A DNA stretch of 64,000 nucleotides from Microbacterium sp. CPCC 204701 (lineage in GTDB: Bacteria; Actinomycetota; Actinomycetes; Actinomycetales; Microbacteriaceae): positions 1 through 64,000 of the forward strand of contig NZ_RRYE01000003.1 in the NCBI RefSeq assembly GCF_004010105.1, read 5' to 3'. The notes beneath the pieces were generated by a model, which saw only the letters and a program-made list of their open reading frames with translations, was not told where the DNA came from and searched no databases. The translations under genes were made by a program, and so were the position numbers. This document shows, in pieces, positions 8,212 through 17,438 of the stretch; position 1 is the stretch's first letter, and every line of letters starts with the position of its first letter.

Positions 8212-9099
8212 ATGAGGACGTACGAGCAGATCCTGGTGGATCGCGTCGGAACGGACGGGCGGGTCGCCCGGATCACCTTAAACAACCCCGAGAAGCTCAA
8301 CATCCTCTCTCCTCAGATGGTCGCGGAACTGATGGACGCGCTCCGCGTCCTCGAGTCCGACATGACCGCACGGGTCATCATTCTCCGTGGCGCGGGAAGA
8401 GCGTTCAGCGCCGGGTGGGACCTCGGCAACCCCAACGTCGGCAACGAAGACCCGGCGTATACGGGCGGCGCCTACCCGATCTTCGACGGGGACGGTCGCC
8501 CGCTCGCCATGAACTTCGCCAACGGGCTGAAGCGCGGCGCCGAAGCGCAGCTTTACATGTGGAGCATGGCCAAGGTGACGATCGCGCAAGTTCACGGGTT
8601 CTGCATCGCCGGGGGTCTTGAGTGGGCAGCGATGGCCGACCTCGCGACCGCATCCAAGGACTGCATCATCGGGCACCCCGGGAGCCGCGGCCTAGGAGTC
8701 GCTCGCAACGCCGCACTTCTCCCGCTCGTCACGAGTTGGCGCAAGGCGAAGGAACTGCTTCTTACCGGTGACTCGGTTTCGGGTGAGCAGGCGGCGGAAC
8801 TAGGCATCGTCAACTACGCGTGGGACGAGGAGGAGCTCGACAGCCGCACGATCGCCCTCGCGGATCGGGTTGCGAACATGTCCGCCGACCACCTCGCCGT
8901 CACAAAGGCGGCCGCGAACAGGTTCGTCGAAAACATGGGCGTGCGGTCGTCGATCGCCTCGGCCACCGAACTCGACGCACTCGGACAGAACACCGTCGCG
9001 AATCATGCTTGGACCGACAAGCTCCGGAACGAAGGCCTGAAGGCCGCTCTGGAGTGGCGCGACAAGCCGTACGGCGACTATGGTTTCCGCCCGCGGTGA
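8212..9099 (+). CDS. Enoyl-CoA hydratase/isomerase-family protein (atypical active site)
   Basis: A 295-residue crotonase-fold protein. It has oxyanion-hole segments GAGRAFSAGWDLG (about 61-72) and HGFCIAGGLEWAAMAD (128-143). The first catalytic Glu of hydratases (rat Glu144) is kept as Glu137, but the second (Glu164, in QPE) is replaced: the sequence there reads GHPGSRG, with Gly157 at that place. It also carries an insertion of about 20 residues around 80-100. It may therefore be an isomerase, hydrolase or lyase rather than a plain hydratase. First gene of a three-gene operon downstream of an operator dyad. Confidence 0.88.
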   Translation: MRTYEQILVDRVGTDGRVARITLNNPEKLNILSPQMVAELMDALRVLESDMTARVIILRGAGRAFSAGWDLGNPNVGNEDPAYTGGAYPIFDGDGRPLAMNFANGLKRGAEAQLYMWSMAKVTIAQVHGFCIAGGLEWAAMADLATASKDCIIGHPGSRGLGVARNAALLPLVTSWRKAKELLLTGDSVSGEQAAELGIVNYAWDEEELDSRTIALADRVANMSADHLAVTKAAANRFVENMGVRSSIASATELDALGQNTVANHAWTDKLRNEGLKAALEWRDKPYGDYGFRPR

Positions 9100-10183
9100 C
9101 GCGCTGCCTCCGCTGAGAGCCACGAGCCTCGTGCGCCCGTCGGATCTGCAGGAGTTCGGCGCCTGGAGTCGGAGGTCCATCCCCGACGTCTCACGCGTCG
9201 CGGAGCACGTCTGGTCGATCCCCGTCCCGGCGCCAGGGTTGCCGATTCGCTACACGCTCTGCTACGCGGTCCGTCGCGCGAAATCCTGGGTGGTCGTCGA
9301 CCCCGGCCTCTCCAGCCCGCAGGGCTGGGATGCCCTTGTGGAGGGGCTGTCGCGCGCGGGGGCGACGATGACATCCGTGCGCGGAATAGTCGGAACCCAC
9401 GCACACCCCGATCATGTCGGACAGGTAGGACGACTGCAGGAGCTGACTGGAGCCTGGTTCGCACTCGGAGACGGCGAGGTGATTCCCGTGCGTGATGGAG
9501 CGGACGCCGCCGCACGCGACGACGCGCTTCTCAGAGCCTGGGGGGTACCGGACGGATTACGCGACGCTCTGAACACCTATCGGTCGCCGGAGGCGATAGC
9601 GTCGGTGGTTCCTCCGGTGGACATCTTTCTCCAGGACGGCGATGTACTTCCCGATGTGGGCCTGATCACGGTCTCCACGCCCGGCCACACTCCCGGCCAT
9701 GTGTGCTTCATCGACGAACGGTCGGATGCTGTCTTCACCGGAGACCATGTTCTCCCGAGAATCTCGCCCCATGTATCCGTCTGGACTGACGGCCTCACCG
9801 ACCCGCTGAAACGCTACCGCGCTTCGCTGCGCCACTTGCTGTCGAGGCCGGCATCCCTCGTACTTCCCGGCCATGAGTACCGATTCGAGGGACTGAGCCA
9901 GCGGGTCGAGGAGCTGGACCACGCACTCATCCGAAGGAACGCCGAGGTGGCCGCGGTCGCACACGAGTCCGAAGCAACGGATGTGTGGGGCCTTGCACCC
10001 CTGATCAGGTGGTCCCGCGGCTGGGATTCACTTCACGGTCTGACCCGGCGGCTAGCCCTGTCCGAATGCGCCAGCCACGTGGAGTACGCGAACGGCGTCA
10101 ACGCGATGACAGGACGAATTGCGACCCGCCCTCGTTCTGAAGCGGGCCAGCGGGATGCGCTCCTCAGCCGGGACGGGTCGTGA
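9080..10183 (+). CDS. Metallo-beta-lactamase-fold hydrolase
   Basis: A 367-residue MBL-fold protein. The metal-binding motif THAHPDH is at 106-112 (His107, His109, Asp111, His112), followed by TPGHTPGH and TGDHVLP ligands. A C-terminal helical extension after the MBL domain ends near the HADH overlap. The start used overlaps the crotonase stop by 20 bp; a GTG near 9137 would avoid this. It is a clear paralogue of the protein at 62236: both share a WSIPVP/WVIPVP opening, a DPG motif and the same ligands. In CoA-type catabolic operons such enzymes often hydrolyse thioesters or lactones; the substrate here is unknown. Confidence 0.85.
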   Translation: MVSARGDALPPLRATSLVRPSDLQEFGAWSRRSIPDVSRVAEHVWSIPVPAPGLPIRYTLCYAVRRAKSWVVVDPGLSSPQGWDALVEGLSRAGATMTSVRGIVGTHAHPDHVGQVGRLQELTGAWFALGDGEVIPVRDGADAAARDDALLRAWGVPDGLRDALNTYRSPEAIASVVPPVDIFLQDGDVLPDVGLITVSTPGHTPGHVCFIDERSDAVFTGDHVLPRISPHVSVWTDGLTDPLKRYRASLRHLLSRPASLVLPGHEYRFEGLSQRVEELDHALIRRNAEVAAVAHESEATDVWGLAPLIRWSRGWDSLHGLTRRLALSECASHVEYANGVNAMTGRIATRPRSEAGQRDALLSRDGS

Positions 10184-11037
10184 CGATGTTCGATCGAGTC
10201 GGGGTCATCGGACTGGGTCTCATGGGAAGTGGGATAGCCGAGGTGGCGGCGACGGCAGGCTGCCAGGTAGTGGCGATCGAGTTCGATCAGTCCCGCCTTG
10301 CCCGGGGGACGGGGAGGATCGACGCGTCCCTGGAAAAGGCCCTGGCACGCGGCCGGATCGATTCGTCAGCGGTCGATGCTGCGCGCGGTCGGATCCGGGG
10401 CGCGACGGACTTGAATGCTCTAGCCGATTGCGACCTGATCATCGAGGCGGCGACGGAGCTTCTCGACGCCAAGCTTGCGATCTTCCGCACGCTGGGAGCG
10501 GTGAGCCGACCCGACGCGGTCTTGGCATCGAACACATCGTCTATCCCGCTCACTGATCTCGCCGCTGTGGCCGACCGCCCGGAGCGTGTGGTGGGGCTGC
10601 ACTTCTTCAACCCTGCTCCCGTTATGGCGCTCGTGGAGGTGGTGTCCGCGGTACAGACCGATCCGGCCATCGCCGATGCGGTCGCGGACTTCGCTCGCAA
10701 CCGGCTTGGGAAGACACCGATCGTCTCACCCGACCGGGCGGGGTTCGTCGTGAACGCCCTGCTGATCCCGTACCTGCTGTCCGCATTTCGAATGCTGGAT
10801 TCAGGCAGGGCGACGGCCGAAGACATCGACACGGGCATGCGGCTGGGATGCGGGCACCCGCTTGGGCCCCTGGAGCTGAGCGACTTCGTCGGGCTCGACG
10901 TGGTGGCGGCCGCCGCAGAGTCCATGCACCGCGAGTACGCCGACGACGCCTACGCCGTCCCACCGCTGCTCCGAAGGCTCGTCGGGTCAGGGCGATTGGG
11001 GCGCAAGAGCGGGCGTGGAGTTCTCGACTATCAATAG
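10180..11037 (+). CDS. 3-hydroxyacyl-CoA dehydrogenase
   Basis: A 285-residue protein of the HbdH/FadB2 family. It has Rossmann motif GLGLMGSG near the N-terminus, ASNTSSIPLT with the substrate Ser, GLHFFNPAPVM with the catalytic His, and VVNALLIPYL with the catalytic Asn. It oxidises (3S)-hydroxyacyl-CoA to 3-ketoacyl-CoA with NAD(P)+, following the crotonase step. The GTG start overlaps the upstream stop as GTGA, suggesting coupling; ATG 10186 is an alternative. Last gene of the operon, converging on the meta-cleavage operon 121 bp away. Confidence 0.93.
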   Translation: MTMFDRVGVIGLGLMGSGIAEVAATAGCQVVAIEFDQSRLARGTGRIDASLEKALARGRIDSSAVDAARGRIRGATDLNALADCDLIIEAATELLDAKLAIFRTLGAVSRPDAVLASNTSSIPLTDLAAVADRPERVVGLHFFNPAPVMALVEVVSAVQTDPAIADAVADFARNRLGKTPIVSPDRAGFVVNALLIPYLLSAFRMLDSGRATAEDIDTGMRLGCGHPLGPLELSDFVGLDVVAAAAESMHREYADDAYAVPPLLRRLVGSGRLGRKSGRGVLDYQ

Positions 11038-11158
11038 GGCGATCGAACGCCAGCGCGACCCGCTCACGGTCTGACCAGCACGTTGGGACTGTCTGCTAGC
11101 TCGCGGCGCGGGGGCTGACGCGCGAACGGTGCCCGCACGGCGCTTGACTCGGCCTTGG

Positions 11159-12586
11159 TCAAAGCTGGACGATCACCGCTTTCGGCTCGGTGAAGAACTC
11201 GCGGCTGAAGGCGCCACCCTCACGGCCGATGCCGGAGTCGCCGGCACCGCCGAAGGGTGCACGAAGATCCCGGATGAAGAAGCAGTTGACCCACACACTG
11301 CCCGCTTTCAGCAGCGCCGCAACACGATGGGCCCGGCTGAGGTCGGTCGTAAACACCATCGCGTTCAGGCCGTAGGGTGTGTCATTCGCAAAGGCCACCG
11401 CTTCACCCTCCGTCTGGAATTCCGAGAGCGTCACGACCGGGCCAAAAATCTCCTCGCGCATCACCCGAGCGTTCGGGCCGGCGCCGGTGACGACGGTTGG
11501 AGCCACGGACCATCCGGCACCTCGGCCCCCTGTGACGATCTTCCCGCCGTCTTCGGCCACCGTGTCCAGGTACGACGACACCTTCTTGAAGTGTGCCTCG
11601 GACGAGAGGGGCCCGAGTTGAGTCGCCGGATCCTTAGGGTCGCCGAACCGCATGGCTTCGGACTTCTCGACGAACCGGGCGAGGAAATCTGGATAGATCC
11701 CGGACTGCACGTACAGCCGACTTCCTGCCAAGCACACCTGCCCCGTGTTCGTGAAGATGGCGCGCATGGACCAGTCGACGGCGTTGTCCAGATCGGCATC
11801 GTCGAACACGATGTTCGCGCCCTTCCCGCCGAGCTCGAGGGAGACGCCCGCAAGGTTCCCTCCCGCCGCTCGAGCGATGGTCCGCCCGGTGGCCGATTCG
11901 CCTGTGAACGTAACCCGATCCACGCGGCGGTCGGCGGTGAGCGCTTCACCCGCAGATGAGGGACCGAACCCCTGCACAACGTTCAAGACGCCGGGCGGAA
12001 GACCGGCTTCGAGGGCCAGCCGTCCGAGGATGGTGCCGCTCACGGGGGAATGCTCAGAGGGCTTCAAGATGACCGTGTTTCCCCAGGCGAGAGCCGGCGC
12101 CACCTTCCATGTCGCCATCATGAGTGGGAAGTTCCACGGCGCGATTGCCGCCACGACGCCGGCCGGCTCGTACCGGCTGTACGCGTGGAAGCCGTCACCC
12201 ATCGGGTAGCTCTCAGCAGTGGCCAACCGGGCGTGGTCTGCGAAGAAGCGGAAATTCATCGCGCTCCGAGGGATGTCGTTGCCGACGCTCTGCGCGATCG
12301 GCTTGCCCATGTCATGAGTATCGGCCAATCCCAGTTCTTCGCCGTTCGCCTCGATGAGGTCCGCGATTCGATGCAGAATCTGCCCGCGTTCCACCGAGCT
12401 CATCCTTGGCCACGGGCCCTCGTCGAAGGCGGTTCGGGCTGCATGGACAGCGCGCTCGGCGTCCGGCGCGGAGCCGAGCGCGACGTCCGCCCAGCTCTGA
12501 CGAGTCCACGGATCGACCGTGGGGAAGCGCTTCCCGTCCACTGAGTCGACCTCTACTCCGCCGATGACGTGCCCGTATCGATTCAT
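11159..12586 (-). CDS. 2-hydroxymuconic semialdehyde dehydrogenase (aldehyde dehydrogenase family)
   Basis: A 475-residue NAD-dependent aldehyde dehydrogenase. The catalytic Cys is in NTGQVCLAGSR (Cys285) and the general base Glu in SLELGGKGAN (Glu251); FTGES and APWNFPLMMA are NAD/active-site motifs. As the last gene of a catechol meta-cleavage operon it most likely oxidises 2-hydroxymuconate 6-semialdehyde to 2-hydroxymuconate (oxalocrotonate branch; XylG/DmpC role). The adjacent 4-oxalocrotonate decarboxylase and the tautomerase gene support this branch. Its ATG overlaps the upstream stop by 4 bp. Confidence 0.9.
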   Translation of the reverse strand: MNRYGHVIGGVEVDSVDGKRFPTVDPWTRQSWADVALGSAPDAERAVHAARTAFDEGPWPRMSSVERGQILHRIADLIEANGEELGLADTHDMGKPIAQSVGNDIPRSAMNFRFFADHARLATAESYPMGDGFHAYSRYEPAGVVAAIAPWNFPLMMATWKVAPALAWGNTVILKPSEHSPVSGTILGRLALEAGLPPGVLNVVQGFGPSSAGEALTADRRVDRVTFTGESATGRTIARAAGGNLAGVSLELGGKGANIVFDDADLDNAVDWSMRAIFTNTGQVCLAGSRLYVQSGIYPDFLARFVEKSEAMRFGDPKDPATQLGPLSSEAHFKKVSSYLDTVAEDGGKIVTGGRGAGWSVAPTVVTGAGPNARVMREEIFGPVVTLSEFQTEGEAVAFANDTPYGLNAMVFTTDLSRAHRVAALLKAGSVWVNCFFIRDLRAPFGGAGDSGIGREGGAFSREFFTEPKAVIVQL

Positions 12587-13374
12587 GACGCACCTCCTGA
12601 AACTCGTACCTCTACGGAGCCGAGACGACCAAACCGCGCCGCCACCGCAACCCCCGCCCGCAACGGGATCGCGTCGGTCATCCCGCCGGTCAGCACGATG
12701 GATCCGCGAGGCACTGCGAGGCCTTGCTCGGCAAGCGCGTTCACAGCCCAGGCGAGCGCCTCGCCGGGGTGGCCGTACACAGCCGCACCGGTCGCGCTGT
12801 CCACCACGATCCCCGCTTCGGTCAAGAGAACTGGCTCGAAAAAAAGATCGACGTCATTCGGCCGGAGCCCTACGGGGCTGATGACGAAGCCGCCCGACGA
12901 CGAGTTGTCCGCGATTGTGTCCTCGATGCGGAACTGGAAGTCGGTGTACCGGCTGTCGATGATCTCCACGGCTGCGTGGACCCGTTCGACGGCTGAGAGC
13001 GCCTGCTCCGGAGTCACTCTTCCGCGGAGTTCTCTGCCGAGGACGAACGCGATCTCCGGCTCAGCCCGGGGGTGAATGAATCCGGAGGCGGCCACGGGCT
13101 CATTCAGCCGGAGCCGCATCGCATCGGTCAGCCACGAGACCGTCGGCGAATCGATCCCCATCGTCGTTTGTTTAGCCCGAGACGTGAGACCGAGCTTGAT
13201 CCCCACAACCGACTCGCCGCGGGCCACCCGCATGCGCAGCGTCTCACGTTGTACGGCGTACGCGTCCGCTTCGGACATGTTTGGCCACGCGACGGTGAGC
13301 TGAGGAAGCGGCCGCCCACTCCGCTCCGCCTCTAGGAGAATGCCGGCGGCCTTGGCGACGTCTGACGCGTTCAT
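12583..13374 (-). CDS. 4-oxalocrotonate decarboxylase (FAH/hydratase-decarboxylase family)
   Basis: A 263-residue member of the 2-oxopentenoate hydratase/oxalocrotonate decarboxylase family. It has [11 protein letters not shown], the metal-binding [13 protein letters not shown] and [20 protein letters not shown]. The 'DSRYxxFxF' version resembles decarboxylases (XylI/DmpH), while its paralogue at 15339 has '[18 protein letters not shown]' like hydratases (MhpD/XylJ). It would convert 2-oxo-3-hexenedioate to 2-hydroxypenta-2,4-dienoate. Mg2+ dependence is known for the family. ATGA overlaps join it to both neighbours. Confidence 0.85.
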   Translation of the reverse strand: MNASDVAKAAGILLEAERSGRPLPQLTVAWPNMSEADAYAVQRETLRMRVARGESVVGIKLGLTSRAKQTTMGIDSPTVSWLTDAMRLRLNEPVAASGFIHPRAEPEIAFVLGRELRGRVTPEQALSAVERVHAAVEIIDSRYTDFQFRIEDTIADNSSSGGFVISPVGLRPNDVDLFFEPVLLTEAGIVVDSATGAAVYGHPGEALAWAVNALAEQGLAVPRGSIVLTGGMTDAIPLRAGVAVAARFGRLGSVEVRVSGGAS

Positions 13375-14405
13375 CGGGCGCGGCTCCGCTCCGCGGACAG
13401 TTGCAGCGCCACATCGATGATCATGTCCTCCTGTCCTCCCACGTAGCCGAGTTCACCGACTTTCCGCAGGATCTCGTGAGGAGGCACGCCATACCGCGCG
13501 CCCGCGCGCTCGGCGTGGAGAAGGAAGCTGGAGTAGACACCGGCATAACCTTGGATGATCGAGGACCGATCCATCTTCGGCCAGCGACGGATGTAGTCGG
13601 CCACGATGTCGTCCGCGGCACCGAGCACGCCGTCGAGGTCGACGCCCGTGCGCACGCCCAGCTTGTCGAAAACCGCCGTCAGCACCTCCGTGGGCGAATT
13701 GCCGGCGCCCGCTCCAAGCGCGTAGAGGGTGCCATCGATCTGGCGGGCACCGGCGCGGTAGGCCAGGATCGAGTTCGCCACTCCCAGCGACAGATTCTGA
13801 TGACCGTGGAAGCCGACCTGCGCGTCGACACCGAGCTCGGCGACAACGGCCGCCACCCGGTCTGCGGCATCGTCGAGGATGAGGGCGCCGGCTGAGTCGA
13901 CAACATACACGCATTGGCATCCAGCGTCGGCCATGATCCTCGCCTGCCGCGCGAGGATCTCCGGCGCCACCGAATGCGACATCATCAGGAAGCCCACGGT
14001 CTCGAGCCCGAGGTCACGAGCAAGTCCGAAGTGCTGGATGGAGACATCGGCCTCGGTGCAATGCGTCGCGACCCGAAGCACCGATACCCCCGCATCACTC
14101 GCCCACTTCACATCGTCGAACGTGCCGACTCCCGGTACGAGGAGGCACGCGATCTTCGACGAGCTCGCTTCTTCCACGGCCGCGGCGATGAGGATCTTCT
14201 CGTCCGTTCCAGAGAATCCGTAATTGAACGAGGATCCGCCCAAGCCCTCGCCATGCGAGACCTCGATGACTGGGACCCCTGCCCCGTTCAAGGCTCGCAC
14301 CGTGTCACGTATGTTCTCCTCCGTGAATTGATGTGACATCGCATGACTGCCGTCGCGAAGCGTCGTGTCGGTAAGCCGTACGTCGATGCTCGGAGAACTC
14401 AACAC
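13371..14405 (-). CDS. 4-hydroxy-2-oxovalerate aldolase
   Basis: About 344 residues, normal for this family (DmpG/MhpE/BphI). The HMGL-like TIM barrel opens with [14 protein letters not shown] (substrate Arg/Asp), followed by [16 protein letters not shown] and the metal-binding GFHGHQNL His pair. It cleaves 4-hydroxy-2-oxovalerate to pyruvate and acetaldehyde and normally forms a channelling complex with the acylating dehydrogenase encoded next to it. The start is GTG 14405 (or TTG 14402) behind AAGGAG. A longer frame to 14567 is rejected because it would overlap the dehydrogenase gene by about 170 bp. Confidence 0.95.
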   Translation of the reverse strand: MLSSPSIDVRLTDTTLRDGSHAMSHQFTEENIRDTVRALNGAGVPVIEVSHGEGLGGSSFNYGFSGTDEKILIAAAVEEASSSKIACLLVPGVGTFDDVKWASDAGVSVLRVATHCTEADVSIQHFGLARDLGLETVGFLMMSHSVAPEILARQARIMADAGCQCVYVVDSAGALILDDAADRVAAVVAELGVDAQVGFHGHQNLSLGVANSILAYRAGARQIDGTLYALGAGAGNSPTEVLTAVFDKLGVRTGVDLDGVLGAADDIVADYIRRWPKMDRSSIIQGYAGVYSSFLLHAERAGARYGVPPHEILRKVGELGYVGGQEDMIIDVALQLSAERSRAR

Positions 14406-15316
14406 ACGACTCCTTCGTTCGGCGAAACCAGAATGCGGCGGGCCACCAGCTCGCCGACTTGTGCGGCGGCGGCCGTCATGATGTCGAGATTGCCCGCGTA
14501 CTCCGGCAGGTAGTCTCCATTGCCCGCCACCCGGAGGAAGACGGCGACTCTGCCACGACCGCCCCATTCCTCACGGGGATCGTCGAACTGGGGTTCAGTG
14601 ACGAGTTCGTACCCCGGCACGTACCGTTGGACGTCGCGGACCGCACGCTTGATCGATGCGGTCACAGCATCCTGATCGGTCCCCGGCTCCAGCGAACAGT
14701 AGACGGTGTCACGCATGATCATCGGCGGGTCGACAGGGTTGAGGATGACCACCGCCTTGCCTCGTTGCGCTCCTCCCACGCGCTCGACGGCAAGTGACGT
14801 CGTATGCGTGAACTCATCGATGTTCGCGCGGGTGCCGGGTCCTGCGGACCGCGACGAGATGGATGCGACGATCTCGGCGTACGCGACCGGTGTCACACGC
14901 GATACCGCGTCCACGATCGGAATCGTGGCCTGACCCCCGCACGTGATCATGTTGATGTTCTGCGCAGCCAGGTGCTCGTCGATGTTGACCGCCGGTGACA
15001 CATAGGGCCCGATGGCGGCAGGAGTCAGGTCGACCGCGACGATGCCGGCATCGCGATACTTGTCGGCGTTGGCTTCGTGCGCTCGCGCCGAGGTCGCTTC
15101 GAACACGATTCGAGGGCGCGGCTCCTGTGCGAGGAGCCAGTCGACGCCGTCCGCGGACGCGTTGAGGCCGGCTTCACGGGCTCGGCGGAGGCCGTCCGAC
15201 GAGGGGTCGACTCCCACCATGTAGCGGAGATCGATCAGCTCGCTCCGTCGCAGTTTGACCATCAGATCGGTGCCTATGTTCCCGGGTCCCACGATCGCTG
15301 CGATCACCTTGTCCAT
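14399..15316 (-). CDS. Acetaldehyde dehydrogenase (acylating)
   Basis: A 305-residue protein of the DmpF/MhpF/BphJ family. It has Rossmann motif GPGNIGTD at 10-17, [13 protein letters not shown], and catalytic Cys126 in [12 protein letters not shown]. It converts acetaldehyde, NAD+ and CoA to acetyl-CoA. The ATG at 15316 has AAAGGAG 5 nt upstream, so the longer frame to 15355 is not used. The gene overlaps the aldolase start by 7 bp, consistent with co-production of the channelling pair. Confidence 0.96.
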   Translation of the reverse strand: MDKVIAAIVGPGNIGTDLMVKLRRSELIDLRYMVGVDPSSDGLRRAREAGLNASADGVDWLLAQEPRPRIVFEATSARAHEANADKYRDAGIVAVDLTPAAIGPYVSPAVNIDEHLAAQNINMITCGGQATIPIVDAVSRVTPVAYAEIVASISSRSAGPGTRANIDEFTHTTSLAVERVGGAQRGKAVVILNPVDPPMIMRDTVYCSLEPGTDQDAVTASIKRAVRDVQRYVPGYELVTEPQFDDPREEWGGRGRVAVFLRVAGNGDYLPEYAGNLDIMTAAAAQVGELVARRILVSPNEGVVC

Positions 15317-15338
15317 GTCTTCTCCTTTGGTGTGGCAA

Positions 15339-16118
15339 TCACGCGAAGACCGCACTGACGTGTCCGAGGCCCGCGACCTGCAGATGAAAACTGCATCCGC
15401 GTGTGACAGGGACAGCCTTGGTCATCGACCCCGGAAGCACGACCGATCCCGCCGCGAGCGACTCGCCGAATCCACCCAGCGTGTTCGCAAGCCACACGAG
15501 TGAGTTCAACGGGCCTCCGAGAACCGCACCGCCCGCTCCCGTTCCGACGATTTCGCCGTCGCGAGTGAGCACCGCACCCGCGAACGCCAGATCCACCTCG
15601 CGCAAAAGACGTGGACGCTGCCCCACCACGAACCCACCCGAGGAGGCGTTGTCCGCGACGGTGTCCACGATTCCGATCCGCCAGTTCGCGATCCGGGAGT
15701 CGATGATCTCCAACGCCGGGAGGACATAGTCGACGGCGGAGATCGCCTGCGCGAGCGTCACCCCAGGTCCGCTTAGGCCGCGACCGAGCACCAGCGCGAT
15801 CTCTGGTTCGATCCGGGGCTGGAGAAAACCTGCCGTGATCGGCGCCTCGTCCGTGAATGCCATCGACTGGGTCAGATGACCGAAGTCCGGACGGTCGACG
15901 CGCATCTGACGCTGCATAGCGCGGGAGCTCAGCCCGACCTTGTGGCCGACGATGCGGTCGCCGTCGGCCACCCACCTCCCGACCTGGATCATCTGTACCT
16001 GGTAAGCATCCTCCACGGTGAAATCGGGAAAGTCGGCGGAAAGCGGCGACGTCGCCTGCCCAGACCGGTAAGCCTCGAGCAGTCGAGCGGCGGCGGATTC
16101 GTGCGCTGACGATGTCAT
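15339..16118 (-). CDS. 2-hydroxypenta-2,4-dienoate hydratase
   Basis: A 259-residue paralogue of 12583-13374. It has [27 protein letters not shown] (metal ligands), and [20 protein letters not shown], closely resembling MhpD-type hydratases. [14 protein letters not shown] also matches that group. It adds water to 2-hydroxypentadienoate, giving 4-hydroxy-2-oxovalerate for the aldolase. Sits between the dioxygenase and acetaldehyde dehydrogenase genes with 14- and 22-bp gaps. Confidence 0.92.
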   Translation of the reverse strand: MTSSAHESAAARLLEAYRSGQATSPLSADFPDFTVEDAYQVQMIQVGRWVADGDRIVGHKVGLSSRAMQRQMRVDRPDFGHLTQSMAFTDEAPITAGFLQPRIEPEIALVLGRGLSGPGVTLAQAISAVDYVLPALEIIDSRIANWRIGIVDTVADNASSGGFVVGQRPRLLREVDLAFAGAVLTRDGEIVGTGAGGAVLGGPLNSLVWLANTLGGFGESLAAGSVVLPGSMTKAVPVTRGCSFHLQVAGLGHVSAVFA

Positions 16119-16132
16119 ATCCGGCTCACCCG

Positions 16133-17194
16133 TCAGTTGATGCTTTCGGTCACCGGAAGCTTCACGAACTCAGGGTCGAGCTTCCGCACCCGGCTGGGTA
16201 CGTTCGAGGGCGCCAGCAGGCTCTTCTGGTCAGGCAGCGGCGGAGTCCCGTAGATGAAGTATGTCTCGGCGGGCAGCTTTGCGCCGCCGATCGCGAGGCC
16301 GGTGTCGAAGTCGGCGAGATCCCACGTCACCGTCTCGAAGTCGGGCTCGAGCTCGAGGATGCCGGAGTTGCCGAACAATTCGATCCGGTTGCCGCCAGGC
16401 TCAAAGACGTAGAGGAAGGCTCCTTGGGTGATCCCGTGGACGTCGGGGCCGGTTTCGATCTCGATCCCGTACTCGCGGCATAGCTCCGCCGCATCGGTGT
16501 TGTGCTGCGGCACGCCGTACCAGAAAGCGAGGTGATGGAGCCGGCCCTTCGCCCCCGTCATGTCACGCATGATCGCCAGCTCGTGCCCCAGGATGTTGAC
16601 GCTCATCCACGCCCCGATCTCGGTGTCCGTCGTGAAGTCCACGACGCGCTCGCGCGTCTCGAAGCCGAGTGCCGACTCGAATACGTCTTTCTGCACCGTG
16701 ACGTCGGATGCCATCAGATTGACGTGGTCGAGTCGGCGGGGCGGCATACCTTGGAGAGGGCGCTTCGAGCGCCGGGTCAGGATCCTGCTACGAAGATCCT
16801 CCGGCGCCTGATACTTCTCCACATCCCAGATGATCTCCATCTGGTGCCCGTCGGGGCTCTCGAAGCCCCAGGTTCGGCCGACCCCGAGATCGCCGCTCTT
16901 CCACCCCGTTCCAAGACCGGCCTTGTCGAGCGCGTCGGCACGACGTTCCAGCGCTTCACGGGAGGTCGCGCGCCAGGCCATGGAACCGAGGCCGGGTTCG
17001 TCCGCTGCCGTCAGTTTGAGACTGTGATGATAGGGGTCCTCGTAGCACCGGAGGTAGACGGAGTCTTCCTGCCGAGCGACCTCGCGCATTCCGAGCAGCT
17101 CCTTGAAGAACCACAGACTGCCCTCCATGTTCGGTGTCAGCAGCTCGACGTTCGCGAGGTGGGCTAGTTCGTGTCGTGGGTGACTTTGGATCAT
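16133..17194 (-). CDS. Catechol 2,3-dioxygenase (type I extradiol, two-domain VOC fold)
   Basis: A 353-residue vicinal-oxygen-chelate protein with two repeats. The Fe(II) ligands fall in the second domain: His157 (LDHVNL), His220/221 (RLHHLAFW) and Glu271 (NRIELFG). It opens the aromatic ring next to the diol to give 2-hydroxymuconic semialdehyde. The presence of the semialdehyde dehydrogenase, tautomerase and decarboxylase genes makes catechol or an alkylcatechol the likely substrate. The start ATG 17194 has GAGGAG 6 nt upstream; a frame extending to 17422 overlaps the tautomerase gene and is rejected. Confidence 0.93.
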   Translation of the reverse strand: MIQSHPRHELAHLANVELLTPNMEGSLWFFKELLGMREVARQEDSVYLRCYEDPYHHSLKLTAADEPGLGSMAWRATSREALERRADALDKAGLGTGWKSGDLGVGRTWGFESPDGHQMEIIWDVEKYQAPEDLRSRILTRRSKRPLQGMPPRRLDHVNLMASDVTVQKDVFESALGFETRERVVDFTTDTEIGAWMSVNILGHELAIMRDMTGAKGRLHHLAFWYGVPQHNTDAAELCREYGIEIETGPDVHGITQGAFLYVFEPGGNRIELFGNSGILELEPDFETVTWDLADFDTGLAIGGAKLPAETYFIYGTPPLPDQKSLLAPSNVPSRVRKLDPEFVKLPVTESIN

Positions 17195-17243
17195 GGTTGA
17201 CTCCTCTTCGAGTGATAGCGCGTGTGAATCGTGCGTGTGCCGC

Positions 17244-17438
17244 TCAGCGGTCGGTGACTGCGGCGGACGGAACGCCGCCGACTCCCCAAGCGGTCGCGGG
17301 AAACTGGGTGATGTAGGTCCGCACGCTGTCGAGAGGCACTTCGACGATCTCTGACACCACTGTCGCGAGACGCCGGTGCAATTCTTCGATCTGAGCAGGC
17401 GTGCGTCCTTCTTTGAGGTCAACTCTCACAAGAGGCAA
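17244..17438 (-). CDS. 4-oxalocrotonate tautomerase family protein
   Basis: A 64-residue tautomerase. After Met removal it starts with the catalytic Pro1 (PLVRVDLKEGR) and keeps Arg11 and Arg39 (SVRTYI); Trp50 occupies the Phe50 place. It isomerises 2-hydroxymuconate to 2-oxo-3-hexenedioate in the oxalocrotonate branch. The start is a TTG with GGAGG 10 nt upstream. First gene of the meta-cleavage operon, 49 bp ahead of the dioxygenase. Confidence 0.92.
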   Translation of the reverse strand: MPLVRVDLKEGRTPAQIEELHRRLATVVSEIVEVPLDSVRTYITQFPATAWGVGGVPSAAVTDR

